This document shows positions 24,998 to 33,239 of a DNA stretch of 64,000 nt, piece by piece. Positions within the stretch are counted from its first letter, which is position 1. Each line of letters opens with the position of its first letter. Made by a program: the position numbers and the translations under genes. The notes under the pieces are model-generated. The model had not been told where the DNA came from and ran no database searches. It saw only the letters and a program-made list of their open reading frames with translations. Source of the stretch: Oscillibacter sp. (GTDB taxonomy: Bacteria > Bacillota > Clostridia > Oscillospirales > Oscillospiraceae); NCBI GenBank assembly GCA_022795445.1, contig JAAWGR010000001.1:1-64000 (forward strand). The letters run 5' to 3'.

Positions 24998-25519
24998 ATG
25001 GAGATACAATCAACAAGCCGCTTGCAGCGCAACGCCCGGCAGGTCCGGATGGACGAGAGCGCATCGGCGCAGACAGCTGCGAAATCCAATTTCCAGAAAA
25101 AGAAGGAAGACTGTATCGCCTTGTCGAAACAGGTTTTGACAATGTTGGAAGAGCAGAGCCGCCGCACCCGTGAGGAACAGGAGCGAAAGAAAATGGAGGC
25201 CCAGAAGGAGGGCGGCAGCTCGGAGTTAGACGCGTTGTCAGAGAAGCTGAAAAAGATGGCGAAGTGTCAGCGGATCGCGGCGCGTATCCAGGCGGGAGAC
25301 AAGGTGCCTCCGGAGGATGAGCGCTATTTGATGGACCACGATGCCCAAAGCTACCAGATGGCGCTTGCCCTGCGACAGCCAAAGCGGAACCCGAAGAAGT
25401 GGGACACGCTGTTGGAGAAAGAAGATTATGAAAATGGTTCAACAGAGAGCATAGAGAGTGCAGACAGCGCGGACGACGGCAGCGATGCGCCGGAAGCCAG
25501 CGGAACAGCGGAGTGCTGA
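24998..25519 (+). CDS. Hypothetical charged coiled-coil protein
   Basis: I do not recognise a named family for this 173-residue soluble protein. Residues about 30-100 are highly charged and likely helical or coiled-coil (KKKEDCIALSKQVL, RRTREEQERKKMEAQKE). A middle segment has AARIQAGDKVPPEDERYLMDHD, and the C-terminus is acidic and Ser/Asp-rich, probably disordered. The start is ATG 24998 with aggagg at 24983-24988. It has its own promoter and a strong terminator, so it is monocistronic and likely expressed. A role in organising another protein is only a guess from the coiled coil. Confidence 0.75.
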   Translation: MEIQSTSRLQRNARQVRMDESASAQTAAKSNFQKKKEDCIALSKQVLTMLEEQSRRTREEQERKKMEAQKEGGSSELDALSEKLKKMAKCQRIAARIQAGDKVPPEDERYLMDHDAQSYQMALALRQPKRNPKKWDTLLEKEDYENGSTESIESADSADDGSDAPEASGTAEC

Positions 25520-25541
25520 ATGCGCAGGCAGGCTGCAAAGA

Positions 25542-25578
25542 CGGCGGAAGGAAATCCAATCCTTCCGCCGTTTGCTTT
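25542..25578. terminator. Bidirectional intrinsic terminator
   Basis: A perfect 11-bp stem (CGGCGGAAGGA 25542-25552 with TCCTTCCGCCG 25560-25570) has a 7-nt loop and a TTTGCTTTT tail. It lies between the coiled-coil gene and the convergent DUF2262-like gene. Confidence 0.9.
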
Positions 25579-25587
25579 TGCTTTTGC

Positions 25588-26115
25588 TTACCCCGCAAGG
25601 CCGTTGACCTTGAGCGTATACGCCGCCGTATGACTGCCGAAATCGCCGTTAAGGAAGATCTCAATGCTGTGCCCGGCAAATACGTCCGGTTCGGTACAGA
25701 GGAACATGTCTGCGATAAATTCAGTCGACTTGGAATCTGCGGAAAAGGAAAGCCCACCCAGAGCCAGGCTGCTGAAAAAATCTTCCTTCCGGTAAGGGAG
25801 GGGGACACGTCCGCCGTCATACAGCAGAACGTAGGAAACACCGTCTTCTTCCACGGTTTCCGGATGGTCCAGCCATTCCAAGGCGTCGTTGTACAAACCA
25901 TCTGCTTCTATGGCGGCAAAGACTTCCGCCTGATGGGTATTCAGCCATTGAAGGCACTGCTCTGCTGCCACGGCGAAACGGTCCAGTGGGTCCTGGCAAT
26001 TCTGCCCATTGTTGTAGTAGGAGAGGCTGCATATGGCTTTTCTGCCCCAAAGGGTGCAGGAAAGATCTTGAAAGTATTCATCCCAGAATGGTTCCTGCTT
26101 GTGATTCCATTCCAT
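25588..26115 (-). CDS. DUF2262-like hypothetical protein
   Basis: This 175-residue soluble acidic protein ends with FAGHSIEIFLNGDFGSHTA and a final GLAG. That pattern matches my memory of DUF2262 proteins (F-x-GHSI-x-V plus a terminal IAG). The N-terminal half begins MEWNHKQEPFWDEYF and is rich in aromatic residues. DUF2262 members are of unknown function and sometimes appear near polymorphic toxins as possible immunity proteins; no toxin is seen here. It lies 27 nt downstream of the phosphorelay kinase stop and could be the last gene of that transcript. Confidence 0.65.
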   Translation of the reverse strand: MEWNHKQEPFWDEYFQDLSCTLWGRKAICSLSYYNNGQNCQDPLDRFAVAAEQCLQWLNTHQAEVFAAIEADGLYNDALEWLDHPETVEEDGVSYVLLYDGGRVPLPYRKEDFFSSLALGGLSFSADSKSTEFIADMFLCTEPDVFAGHSIEIFLNGDFGSHTAAYTLKVNGLAG

Positions 26116-26142
26116 GGTAGAGGAAACCTCCTAGCAGGGTGT

Positions 26143-28731
26143 TCAAATGTGGTTGATAAATTTGTCCAGAAGACGGCAGATTTCCCGGACGTCGATGGGC
26201 TTTGCCACATGCGCGTTCATGCCGCAATCTAAGCATTTTTTGATGTCCTCAGAAAAGGCGTCCGCCGTCATAGCGATGATGGGCAGGCCGGCGTCAGACC
26301 GGTCCAGGGCGCGGATGGCCCGCGTGGCCTCATAACCAGACATAACCGGCATTCGGAGGTCCATCAGGATGGCGTCATAGTACCCTGCTGGCGAGGCTTG
26401 GAACTTGTCCACGCAGATTTGGCCATTTTCGGCCCACTCCAGCTCCAAGCCCACTTCGCTGAGGAGTTCCTCAGCGATTTCCCAGTTAAGGTCGTTGTCT
26501 TCTGCCAAGAGAATTTTTTCCCCTTCGAAATGGGAGGTTGTATCCTCCTGGGCATCTACGGATTCCTGAGAAGGCCCGGAGAGTTCGACATAGGGCCGTA
26601 ACCCATAGAACAGCGTGGATTTGAACAAGGGCTTGGAGATGAACCCCGTAATCCCAGCAGCTTTGGCCTCCACCTCGATCTCGCTCCAATCGTAAGCGGA
26701 GATCAGTAGAATCGGCGTATCGATACCGAACTGGCTGCGAATTTCGCGGGCAGCGGTGATGCCGTCCATACCGGGCAGTTTCCAATCCAGCAGAATGATC
26801 TGGTAGTCATCCCCCCGCTGATGCCGTTTGTCGATCATTTTGATCGCGCTCTCGGCGTCCAGTGCCCAATCAGCCTTGACGCCGATGGATTTCAGAGAGG
26901 CAACCGTGCTCTCGCACAGCTGCTGGTCGTCGTCGGCCACCAGCAGGTTCCATTCAGGAAGGATCATGTCTTCCTCTTGGATTTGTGCGCGTTCTAAATC
27001 CAAGGTGACATGGAACTCACTGCCTTTACCCAACTCGCTGTGGACTTCAATTGTGCCGCCCATAGCATCCACGATATACTTGGTGATAGCCATACCCAAG
27101 CCAGTGCCCTCGGTTTTGTGGACGCGGCTGCTGTCCTCCCGGGTAAAGGACTCGAAAATCTTCTCCTGAAACTCCGGCGTCATGCCAATACCGTCATCCT
27201 TGACGAGGATGTGGATGCGGATAAATTCCTCTCCCTTAGGGGATTCCTCTTCATACATGGAAACTTGGATGTTCCCGCCCTCAGGGGTGAATTTGACAGC
27301 GTTTCCCAGGAAGTTGATCAGCACTTGATTGAGGCGCACACTGTCGCAGCAGACGTTTTCCGTGGAGATATCGTGGATAAAAACGTCGAATTGCTGGTGT
27401 TTGGCCCGTACCTGCGGTTGGACGATGCTGACGATGCTGTCCATCACTTCCCGGAGGGAAATTGGGTCCATGTTCAGCGTCAGTTTGCCGCTTTCGATTT
27501 TGGACATATCCAGAACATCGTTGATCAGTCCCAAAAGGTGTCGGCTGGAAAGGGTGATCTTCTTCAGGCAGTTTTGTACCTGCTGCATATCGTTGATGTT
27601 GGCGGATGCAATCGCCGTCATGCCAACGATGGCGTTCATAGGTGTCCGGATATCGTGGCTCATGTTGGAAAGAAATTCGCTCTTGGCCTTGTTGGCGTGT
27701 TCCGCAGCTTTTCTGGCAGTTTCGGCGGTCTTCCGGGCTTCCTCCAGCTCCTGAATCTGCTGGCGGGTCATATGGAAGTATTTACGGAAGATCACCAACA
27801 GCACAAGCAGCACAAACAGGCAGGCGCCGAACGCCGTATAGGTCCACCGGGAGGTGAAGCCGGAAACCAAGCTGTCCAAGGTGCTGTAGGGCATGAACGT
27901 AAGCAAAAACCATTCGGAATGGGAGAGCTTGGTACAGTACACTTGCCGGATTTCCCCGTTGATCACCAACTGCGCGGAATAGTCCCGGTTCTCTGCCATT
28001 GCCTGGGAAAGAGCGTCAATATACAGCTCTGGGTCCTTGCCGTCTACGCTTTCGTAAAGGCTGCGCACGCGGTCGAAGTAACTGTTGCGGAACGCGCCGC
28101 TGGTGCGGATAATAAAACTGCCGTCTTCCCGGATAATATAGGAGTATAGGTGGTCGGCATTTTCCTCCAAGGAAAGGGTGTCTGTGAGATACTCCGCAGG
28201 CAGCCCCGCCACCAAGGCGAGACAGCCATCATCCTCCAAAGGGGCATAGGTGGTGGGAACCCCTAAAAGGATCATACGCTCTCCGTTCTCATTGGAGCCG
28301 ATGGCTACTTTTTCCTCCCCGTTTTCCAAGGATGCCCGAAAAGAGTCCGGGTCAGCGGCCTTCAGCGGAGAGCCGTAAAGCGTTTCAAAAGTGCCGTCCG
28401 TGTGGTAGAAGGCCAAGGCGATGAAATCTCGGGCCTTGGCGTTGCTGACGAGGGCCTCCAGCATTGCGGAGTCCTCATAGATGTTCCCTGATACTACGGT
28501 TTTGATCAGGGCGTTCAGTTGATCCATCCGCAAATCAATGGTGGTTTCAAAATGCATGGAAATCTGTTCGCTGGTAGTGGACATATACATCTGCCCTACC
28601 TGGCGGATAGTTTCCGTGCTTTTGTGGTTCATATAGACTGCCAAAAAGGAAAAAAGGGCAAAGGTAAGAAGGGAGACAACCGCCAAGCTGACCATTAAAA
28701 ACCGGGTAGTCTTGTTACGGAGTTTGTTCAT
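26143..28731 (-). CDS. Hybrid sensor histidine kinase (Cache-like sensor, two REC domains)
   Basis: This 862-residue kinase has the same architecture as the kinase at 12899-15481: TM1, extracellular sensor, TM2, HisKA (NMSHDIRTP), HATPase, an atypical REC and a canonical C-terminal REC (LLAEDND...ILMDLRMP). Even the first residues (LRNKTTRFL) match. ATG 28731 is used; it overlaps the TGA of the Hpt gene (ATGA), so translation is coupled. It is the third gene of the REC-HD-GYP-GGDEF / Hpt / kinase operon. The likely phosphate path is kinase to its REC, to Hpt, to the REC of the first gene, controlling c-di-GMP. Confidence 0.95.
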   Translation of the reverse strand: MNKLRNKTTRFLMVSLAVVSLLTFALFSFLAVYMNHKSTETIRQVGQMYMSTTSEQISMHFETTIDLRMDQLNALIKTVVSGNIYEDSAMLEALVSNAKARDFIALAFYHTDGTFETLYGSPLKAADPDSFRASLENGEEKVAIGSNENGERMILLGVPTTYAPLEDDGCLALVAGLPAEYLTDTLSLEENADHLYSYIIREDGSFIIRTSGAFRNSYFDRVRSLYESVDGKDPELYIDALSQAMAENRDYSAQLVINGEIRQVYCTKLSHSEWFLLTFMPYSTLDSLVSGFTSRWTYTAFGACLFVLLVLLVIFRKYFHMTRQQIQELEEARKTAETARKAAEHANKAKSEFLSNMSHDIRTPMNAIVGMTAIASANINDMQQVQNCLKKITLSSRHLLGLINDVLDMSKIESGKLTLNMDPISLREVMDSIVSIVQPQVRAKHQQFDVFIHDISTENVCCDSVRLNQVLINFLGNAVKFTPEGGNIQVSMYEEESPKGEEFIRIHILVKDDGIGMTPEFQEKIFESFTREDSSRVHKTEGTGLGMAITKYIVDAMGGTIEVHSELGKGSEFHVTLDLERAQIQEEDMILPEWNLLVADDDQQLCESTVASLKSIGVKADWALDAESAIKMIDKRHQRGDDYQIILLDWKLPGMDGITAAREIRSQFGIDTPILLISAYDWSEIEVEAKAAGITGFISKPLFKSTLFYGLRPYVELSGPSQESVDAQEDTTSHFEGEKILLAEDNDLNWEIAEELLSEVGLELEWAENGQICVDKFQASPAGYYDAILMDLRMPVMSGYEATRAIRALDRSDAGLPIIAMTADAFSEDIKKCLDCGMNAHVAKPIDVREICRLLDKFINHI

Positions 28732-29093
28732 CCCCCTAACGCCTCCTGAAAGGCGCGGATGGCGGAAATCGTCTCCTTGTAATCCTTCGCGGTTTGTTCC
28801 GCCAAAGCGGCCGCCTCGCCGCTCCAAGAACCGCCTCGGAGGGCTTCGGACAGGGCGCTGCTGGAGGCTCCCAGCTTCGTGAGGCTCAGGTTCTGGCATA
28901 CGCCCTTAATGGTGTGGGCGGCGCGGAAGGCCTCCTCATAGTTTTGTTCCTCCAGAGACTTTTGCAGCAGCTCAAAGCTCTTGTCGTCCGCAAATTTCAG
29001 CACGAATTTCTGCACGATCCGCTCCGTGCGCAGACGGCCCATAACATCATCATAATCGCTGCCCATAGCGGCGTAGCATTCTTTCAAGGTCAT
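28728..29093 (-). CDS. Hpt phosphotransfer protein
   Basis: This 121-residue stand-alone histidine phosphotransfer domain carries the acceptor H60 in AAHTIKGVCQNL within a four-helix bundle. It would accept phosphate from the REC of the coupled hybrid kinase and pass it to the receiver of the upstream response regulator. It lies 23 nt after that regulator and overlaps the kinase by 4 nt. It is the only stand-alone Hpt in the window, so it may also serve the paralogous kinase at 12899-15481. Confidence 0.92.
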   Translation of the reverse strand: MTLKECYAAMGSDYDDVMGRLRTERIVQKFVLKFADDKSFELLQKSLEEQNYEEAFRAAHTIKGVCQNLSLTKLGASSSALSEALRGGSWSGEAAALAEQTAKDYKETISAIRAFQEALGG

Positions 29094-29116
29094 AGCAATC
29101 TTCTCCTTAATTCCAG

Positions 29117-31201
29117 TTATCCGCGTTCGCCGCCGTTGTCGATGGGGGTGATGGCGGAAAGCATATTCTGCATAGATTTGTCATAGAAACGGAACTGTCC
29201 CCGGCCAGAGCGTTTGACAGTGTATAGGGCCTGGTCGGCAGAGTGGAACAAATCGTCATAGCTGCTGCCCACCACTTCCGTCAGGGCAACGCCCATGCTG
29301 ACAGAAATGGGAAAGTCCTCATAGACACCGCAGAGGGAACTGAAGATCCGGGAGATAATGGACTCCACGTCGTCTTTATATTCCAGGAAAATGAGGAACT
29401 CGTCCCCGCCGACACGTGCGGCGATATCGCCGCCGCGGATGCTCTGGCGAAGCTTCTCCGAGACATGGATTAAGACATGATCACCGAAGGCGTGGCCCAG
29501 GTTGTCGTTGGCAGACTTGAAGTGGTCCAGGTCAAAGATAGCCAGGGCGAAATGGCAGGCGGCCCGGAGGTCCATCCGGTCCAGAATGCGCTTTTTGGCG
29601 TAGGCGTGGTTCAGCAGGCCGGTAAGAGAGTCGTGGGAGGCCATGCGTTCCAAGGCGTCCAGGCGCATCCGGGATTCATGGGTGTCGATGGCCTTGCCAA
29701 TTGCGCCGGTATAGCGGGGCGGTTCGTCGGTGGACCAGACAGCCCGGGCGGTGATTTGGTACCAGCGCCGCTGGCCGTTCAGGTTCAAACGGCAGTCGTA
29801 GGTAATGACGGGATGTTCGGGCGTTGTGCTGCGCAGGGCGTCGGAAAGCCCCTGCCGTTCCTGGATGTCCATCAAGGCGTGGACCTTTTCATTTTGCAGC
29901 GGGTCCATGATGATCTCATCCAGCCCCAATTTTTCCGCGCCGAAAGCGGAGAGGGTGACCATGGGCGGGGAAAGGGTGAATTCAAACTGAATCTCCTGGG
30001 TTAAGGCGGCGAAGAAGCTGTACTTCATCCGCTCATGCTCCAGCAGCTGGAGGGTGCGTTCGGAGGCAGTCAGTTCCTCGTGCTGATGCATTTCCTGGGC
30101 GACGTTGCGCATCTCCCGCTGGTTGCGCTGTGTAATGGAGTTGCTGTTATTCATGTGCGCAGGGATATCGGGGGCGATTTCTTGCAGACACTCCTTCAGC
30201 AGAGGGTTAAAGGTGCCGCATTGGCCGTCCAGAATCATCTCCACAGCTTTCTCGTGGGGAAGGGAGTCCTTATAGCAGCGTTTAGCGGTCAGGGCGTCGT
30301 AAACGTCGGCCAGCGACACGACCTGGGCGGAGATGGGGATTTGATCCCCCACCAGTCCATCGGGATATCCCCGGCCATCCCAGCGCTCGTGGTGCCAGCG
30401 GCAGATGTCGTAGGCCACCTTCACCAGAGGGTCGTCCTGGTGGATGGGGAGGTTTTGCAGCATTTCTGCGCCGGCCATGGAATGGGTTTTCATGATGGCG
30501 AACTCCTCCGGAGTAAAGTGGCCAGGCTTGTTCAGAATCTTTTCGTCGATGGAGATTTTACCAATATCATGCAAAGCTGAAGCTGTGCAGATCATGGAAA
30601 TATCCGTGGGAGAGAGGTGGTATTGGTCCGTCTGCTGGACCAGATGGACCAGCATGAGTTCGGTCAAGGTGCGGACATTGAGGACGTGGAGTCCGCTTTC
30701 TCCGTTCCGGAATTCGACGATATGGCTTAAAATATCGATCAGAAGGTTGCTCCGCTGCTCGTTTTCATAGATCTGGTCTGCCACCATACTGACCAGCTTT
30801 TTCTGCTTGGCGTAGAGGAGGATGGTGTTGACCACCCGGCGGTGAACGATTAAGGCGTCGAAGGGGCGGGAGATGAAGTCGGTGACGCCCAGCTCATAAG
30901 CCCGCTCGATGTGGGAAGAACCGCTTTCGGCGGAGATCATGATAACCGGGATATCCTCGATCCATTGGTTCTGCTTCATGACGTTGAGGACGCCGAAGCC
31001 GTCCATTTCCGGCATCACGATGTCCAGCAGGACCAGGGAAATATCCATGCCTTGGAGCTGAAGGGCTGCCACGCCCTGCATACCGTTTTCGGCCTCGATA
31101 ATTTCGTATTCCTCATCCAGCATATCCGCCAAAATCGCACGGTTTAGCTCCGAGTCGTCCACGATGAGGATTTTTTGTTTCCGTTTATTCAAGGGGATCA
31201 C
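29117..31201 (-). CDS. Response regulator with REC, HD-GYP, PAS-like and GGDEF domains
   Basis: This 694-residue protein has REC (10-125, D60), HD-GYP (about 150-345; HDIGK at 211-215, HHERWDGRGYPDG at 270-282), a PAS-like region (about 380-510) and a C-terminal GGDEF domain with intact GGDEF at 598-602 and an inhibitory site RGGD at 589-592. It could thus both make c-di-GMP and degrade it, with the balance set by phosphorylation. GTG 31201 is the annotated start, but its Shine-Dalgarno is only about 2 nt away; TTG 31192 is a reasonable alternative. It heads an operon with Hpt and hybrid kinase genes and is divergent from the flagellar operon. Confidence 0.95.
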   Translation of the reverse strand: MIPLNKRKQKILIVDDSELNRAILADMLDEEYEIIEAENGMQGVAALQLQGMDISLVLLDIVMPEMDGFGVLNVMKQNQWIEDIPVIMISAESGSSHIERAYELGVTDFISRPFDALIVHRRVVNTILLYAKQKKLVSMVADQIYENEQRSNLLIDILSHIVEFRNGESGLHVLNVRTLTELMLVHLVQQTDQYHLSPTDISMICTASALHDIGKISIDEKILNKPGHFTPEEFAIMKTHSMAGAEMLQNLPIHQDDPLVKVAYDICRWHHERWDGRGYPDGLVGDQIPISAQVVSLADVYDALTAKRCYKDSLPHEKAVEMILDGQCGTFNPLLKECLQEIAPDIPAHMNNSNSITQRNQREMRNVAQEMHQHEELTASERTLQLLEHERMKYSFFAALTQEIQFEFTLSPPMVTLSAFGAEKLGLDEIIMDPLQNEKVHALMDIQERQGLSDALRSTTPEHPVITYDCRLNLNGQRRWYQITARAVWSTDEPPRYTGAIGKAIDTHESRMRLDALERMASHDSLTGLLNHAYAKKRILDRMDLRAACHFALAIFDLDHFKSANDNLGHAFGDHVLIHVSEKLRQSIRGGDIAARVGGDEFLIFLEYKDDVESIISRIFSSLCGVYEDFPISVSMGVALTEVVGSSYDDLFHSADQALYTVKRSGRGQFRFYDKSMQNMLSAITPIDNGGERG

Positions 31202-31321
31202 ATCCTCGCTTTATCGAAAATTCCGGCGCTGCCGCTAGGGGGCTAGGGCCGCATAGGGGCTAGCGTTGCGGACACCTGGGACAGCGCTTGAAATAATTGG
31301 AAGTTTTGACGATTTTGTCTT

Positions 31322-31350
31322 ATTCTACCATATTAAAATCAAAATAGCAA
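31322..31350 (-). promoter_or_regulatory. Promoter for the c-di-GMP phosphorelay operon
   Basis: On the minus strand, TTGCTA (31350-31345) and TAGAAT (31327-31322) are separated by 17 nt. It implies a leader of roughly 110 nt before the regulator start. Confidence 0.6.
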
Positions 31351-31540
31351 GCGAGAGAGAAAATTTTATGGGCAAAAAAAATTGCGGTTGGGAACGGGAT
31401 GAAGGAGCAGGGAACGGTCACATCTGCTATATTTTCCCAAAGCGCGTTGTAAAAATAAACAGGAACTTTGGTATAAAAAGTAATTGTGGTTGTAAGAGTT
31501 GTCATAATTGCCAAAAAAGTAACGGAAATGAAGTAAAAAT

Positions 31541-31625
31541 AACCAGATTATTCGAAATAGTTTCTAAAAAATGCAAAGACACTGGGTCTAGGAAATAAAT
31601 GGAAATGAAATTACCACTTGATTTT
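31541..31625 (+). ncRNA. Candidate c-di-GMP-I (GEMM)-like aptamer upstream of flgB
   Basis: The segment contains, in the order of the c-di-GMP-I aptamer, a hairpin with a TTCGAAATAG loop region (31551-31560), GCAAAG (31573-31578), a small GAC/GTC hairpin running into GGGTCTAGG (31584-31592), and a second hairpin TGGAAAT-GAA-ATTACCA ending in TTACC. The conserved GCAAAC before the first hairpin is missing, so it is either divergent, decayed or chance. Position supports it: it is about 235-320 nt upstream of flgB, as for the known flagellar riboswitch of C. difficile. Confidence 0.3.
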
Positions 31626-31702
31626 TTCGAGCAGATGGAGCATAATAGCACTAGGATTTTGCGCGGGGAAAATCTGGCGCGCTCTGTAGCTTTCTGTTGC
31701 CC

Positions 31703-31725
31703 CTTTCCTTCCCATGGAAGGAAAG
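31703..31725. repeat. Perfect 10-bp inverted repeat in flgB leader region
   Basis: CTTTCCTTCC (31703-31712) and GGAAGGAAAG (31716-31725) flank CAT, about 135 bp before flgB. There is no T-tract after it, so it is not an obvious terminator. It may be an operator or an RNA hairpin. The rest of 31202-31859 holds no gene I can support. Confidence 0.7.
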
Positions 31726-31789
31726 CTTGCGTATGCTGAGGCAGGAGGCGCCTTGTACATAAAATGCTGTCCTTGCGCTTTTTCAGATT

Positions 31790-31818
31790 TTTTCAGCTTC
31801 ACGTTATAGATGTATATT
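31790..31818 (+). promoter_or_regulatory. Possible sigma-A promoter of the flagellar operon
   Basis: TATATT (31813-31818) is preceded at 17 nt by a poor -35 (TTTTCA, 31790-31795). An alternative start further upstream (TTGTAA at 31447-31452, TATAAA at 31472-31477, 19-nt spacer) would put the candidate aptamer in the transcript. Neither is strong. Confidence 0.3.
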
Positions 31819-31859
31819 GTTGCAGACCCTAGGTTTGCGGGATTTGGGAGGATGGACGT

Positions 31860-32243
31860 ATGGACTTCTTGACGAGCAACTCCTTTTTGCTGTTGGAAAA
31901 ATCCATGGGGTTCCTGTGGACGAAACAGGCGGCAATTCTGGATAATATTGCCAATGCAGAAACGCCGAACTATAAGGAGAAAGTCGTTACCTTTGAGGAA
32001 ACGCTGAGAAGCAAGATCGAAACGGCAGCGAGAGGAACTTCACCCAAGAAGGATGTGCGCGGCATTTTGGAGACCTCGGAGTTCGCCGTGACGGAGCAGC
32101 TGGTTTCGACCCGCATGGATGACAACGGCGTCAATGTGACGACCCAAAGCGCTGAAGCCGTCCGGAACGCGTACCAGCTTCGGTATGTGATGAGCGCGAT
32201 CAACACCGACCTCTCTGTACTGCGTTCCGCAATCAATGGTTAG
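31860..32243 (+). CDS. flgB: Flagellar basal-body rod protein FlgB
   Basis: This 127-residue proximal rod protein has the N-terminal rod/hook family motif (QAAILDNIANAETPNYKEK) and a C-terminal helix (AVRNAYQLRYVMSAINTDLSVLRSAI) that together form the coiled-coil core of the axial structure. It is exported by the flagellar type III apparatus. The start is ATG 31860 with gggagg about 8 nt before it. It is the first gene of the long flagellar operon, and the leader upstream has possible regulatory elements. Confidence 0.95.
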   Translation: MDFLTSNSFLLLEKSMGFLWTKQAAILDNIANAETPNYKEKVVTFEETLRSKIETAARGTSPKKDVRGILETSEFAVTEQLVSTRMDDNGVNVTTQSAEAVRNAYQLRYVMSAINTDLSVLRSAING

Positions 32244-32256
32244 TAAGTGAAAAAGA

Positions 32257-32291
32257 GGGACACCGCTGGGAAACAAAAGAAACGGTGCCCC
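32257..32291 (+). other. Hairpin between flgB and flgC
   Basis: GGGACACCG (32257-32265) pairs with CGGTGCCCC (32283-32291) with one mismatch, and is followed by CGCTTTT. It could be a partial terminator or an RNA-stability element in the 127-nt flgB-flgC gap. Confidence 0.5.
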
Positions 32292-32370
32292 CGCTTTTGC
32301 GTTGCCTGACGCGCTTGTCAGGCTTTCGTAAAACGGCCCGCCGGCCGTCCGGCGAGAAATGGAGATTGAT

Positions 32371-32835
32371 ATGGCATTTCTAAGCACGATGAATATTGTG
32401 GCCTCCGGACTTACCGCCCAGCAGCTGCGGTTGGATATCGTTTCGGAGAACATCACCAACTCGACGACAACCCGTACCGAAAACGGAGACGGCAGCTACC
32501 GGCGAAAAATGGTGGTGTTTACGTCCGAGACCGGCCGGAACGAGTTCCGTGAGGCTATGGCCCGCGCCGCTTACGGAATGGCTCCGAACGAAGGGTACAG
32601 CACCATCGGCGGCGTGAAGGTGACGCAGATCGTCGAGGACCCCTCTCCGATGCATCTTACCTATGACCCGACACACCCGGACGCAAATGAGGACGGCTAC
32701 GTCGAACTCCCAAACGTTGACCTGGTAAAGGAAATCACCGACGCGATGGCTGCAACCCAGGCGTATTCTGCCAACGTCACCGCCTTTAATACGCTAAAGA
32801 CTGTGATCAACCAAGGCTTGGAAATTGGCCGTTAA
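32371..32835 (+). CDS. flgC: Flagellar basal-body rod protein FlgC
   Basis: This 154-residue proximal rod protein has the N-terminal motif MNIVASGLTAQQLRLDIVSENITN and, near the C-terminus, VELPNVDLVKEITDAMAATQAYSANVTA, both standard for FlgC. ATG 32371 is used (ggag 6 nt upstream); an in-frame codon 4 residues earlier is less likely. It follows flgB after an unusually long gap for this operon, containing a hairpin, and is followed by fliE. Confidence 0.96.
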   Translation: MAFLSTMNIVASGLTAQQLRLDIVSENITNSTTTRTENGDGSYRRKMVVFTSETGRNEFREAMARAAYGMAPNEGYSTIGGVKVTQIVEDPSPMHLTYDPTHPDANEDGYVELPNVDLVKEITDAMAATQAYSANVTAFNTLKTVINQGLEIGR

Positions 32836-32867
32836 CGCCGTAAAATAAAAAGGAGTGCAAAACAATC

Positions 32868-33191
32868 ATGACACCCATTGAACAACTGCGGCCTTTGACG
32901 CCCATTACCCCTCTTGCTTCCGCGGAAACGAAGGGCTACGACGCCGGCCTCGTCGGCGAGCTGGCGGACCAGACCCCCTTCGGCATGATTTTCCGCTCCG
33001 CCATCGAAAACGTGGTGGAAACGGACGCTGCCAAAAACGAAGCGCAATACCTGCTTTCCACGGGCCAGCTGGATAATCCTGCCAGCCTGATGATTGCTAT
33101 GAGTAAATTCCAGACCTCTGTAGATTTGCTGGTTCAGCTGCGCAATAAGGCATTGGACGTTTACTCGGAGCTGACCCGGATCAGCCTCTGA
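32868..33191 (+). CDS. fliE: Flagellar hook-basal body complex protein FliE
   Basis: This 107-residue protein joins the MS ring to the rod. It has the C-terminal FliE signature (NPASLMIAMSKFQTSVDLLVQLRNKALDVY). The N-terminus is Pro/Thr-rich and variable, as usual. The start is ATG 32868 with an upstream aaaggag. It lies between flgC and fliF as in most Gram-positive flagellar operons. Confidence 0.95.
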   Translation: MTPIEQLRPLTPITPLASAETKGYDAGLVGELADQTPFGMIFRSAIENVVETDAAKNEAQYLLSTGQLDNPASLMIAMSKFQTSVDLLVQLRNKALDVYSELTRISL

Positions 33192-33239
33192 TCCCATCGT
33201 TTGGAACTATGGAAACAGTAGGAAAGGAGGCGGCGGTCC

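Noticed and set aside
31266-31598. Cys/Lys-rich 110-codon open frame upstream of flgB
   Set aside because: It has no Shine-Dalgarno, lies in A+T-rich intergenic DNA and overlaps the candidate aptamer and the opposite promoter; the CxCxxCxxC pattern is probably chance.
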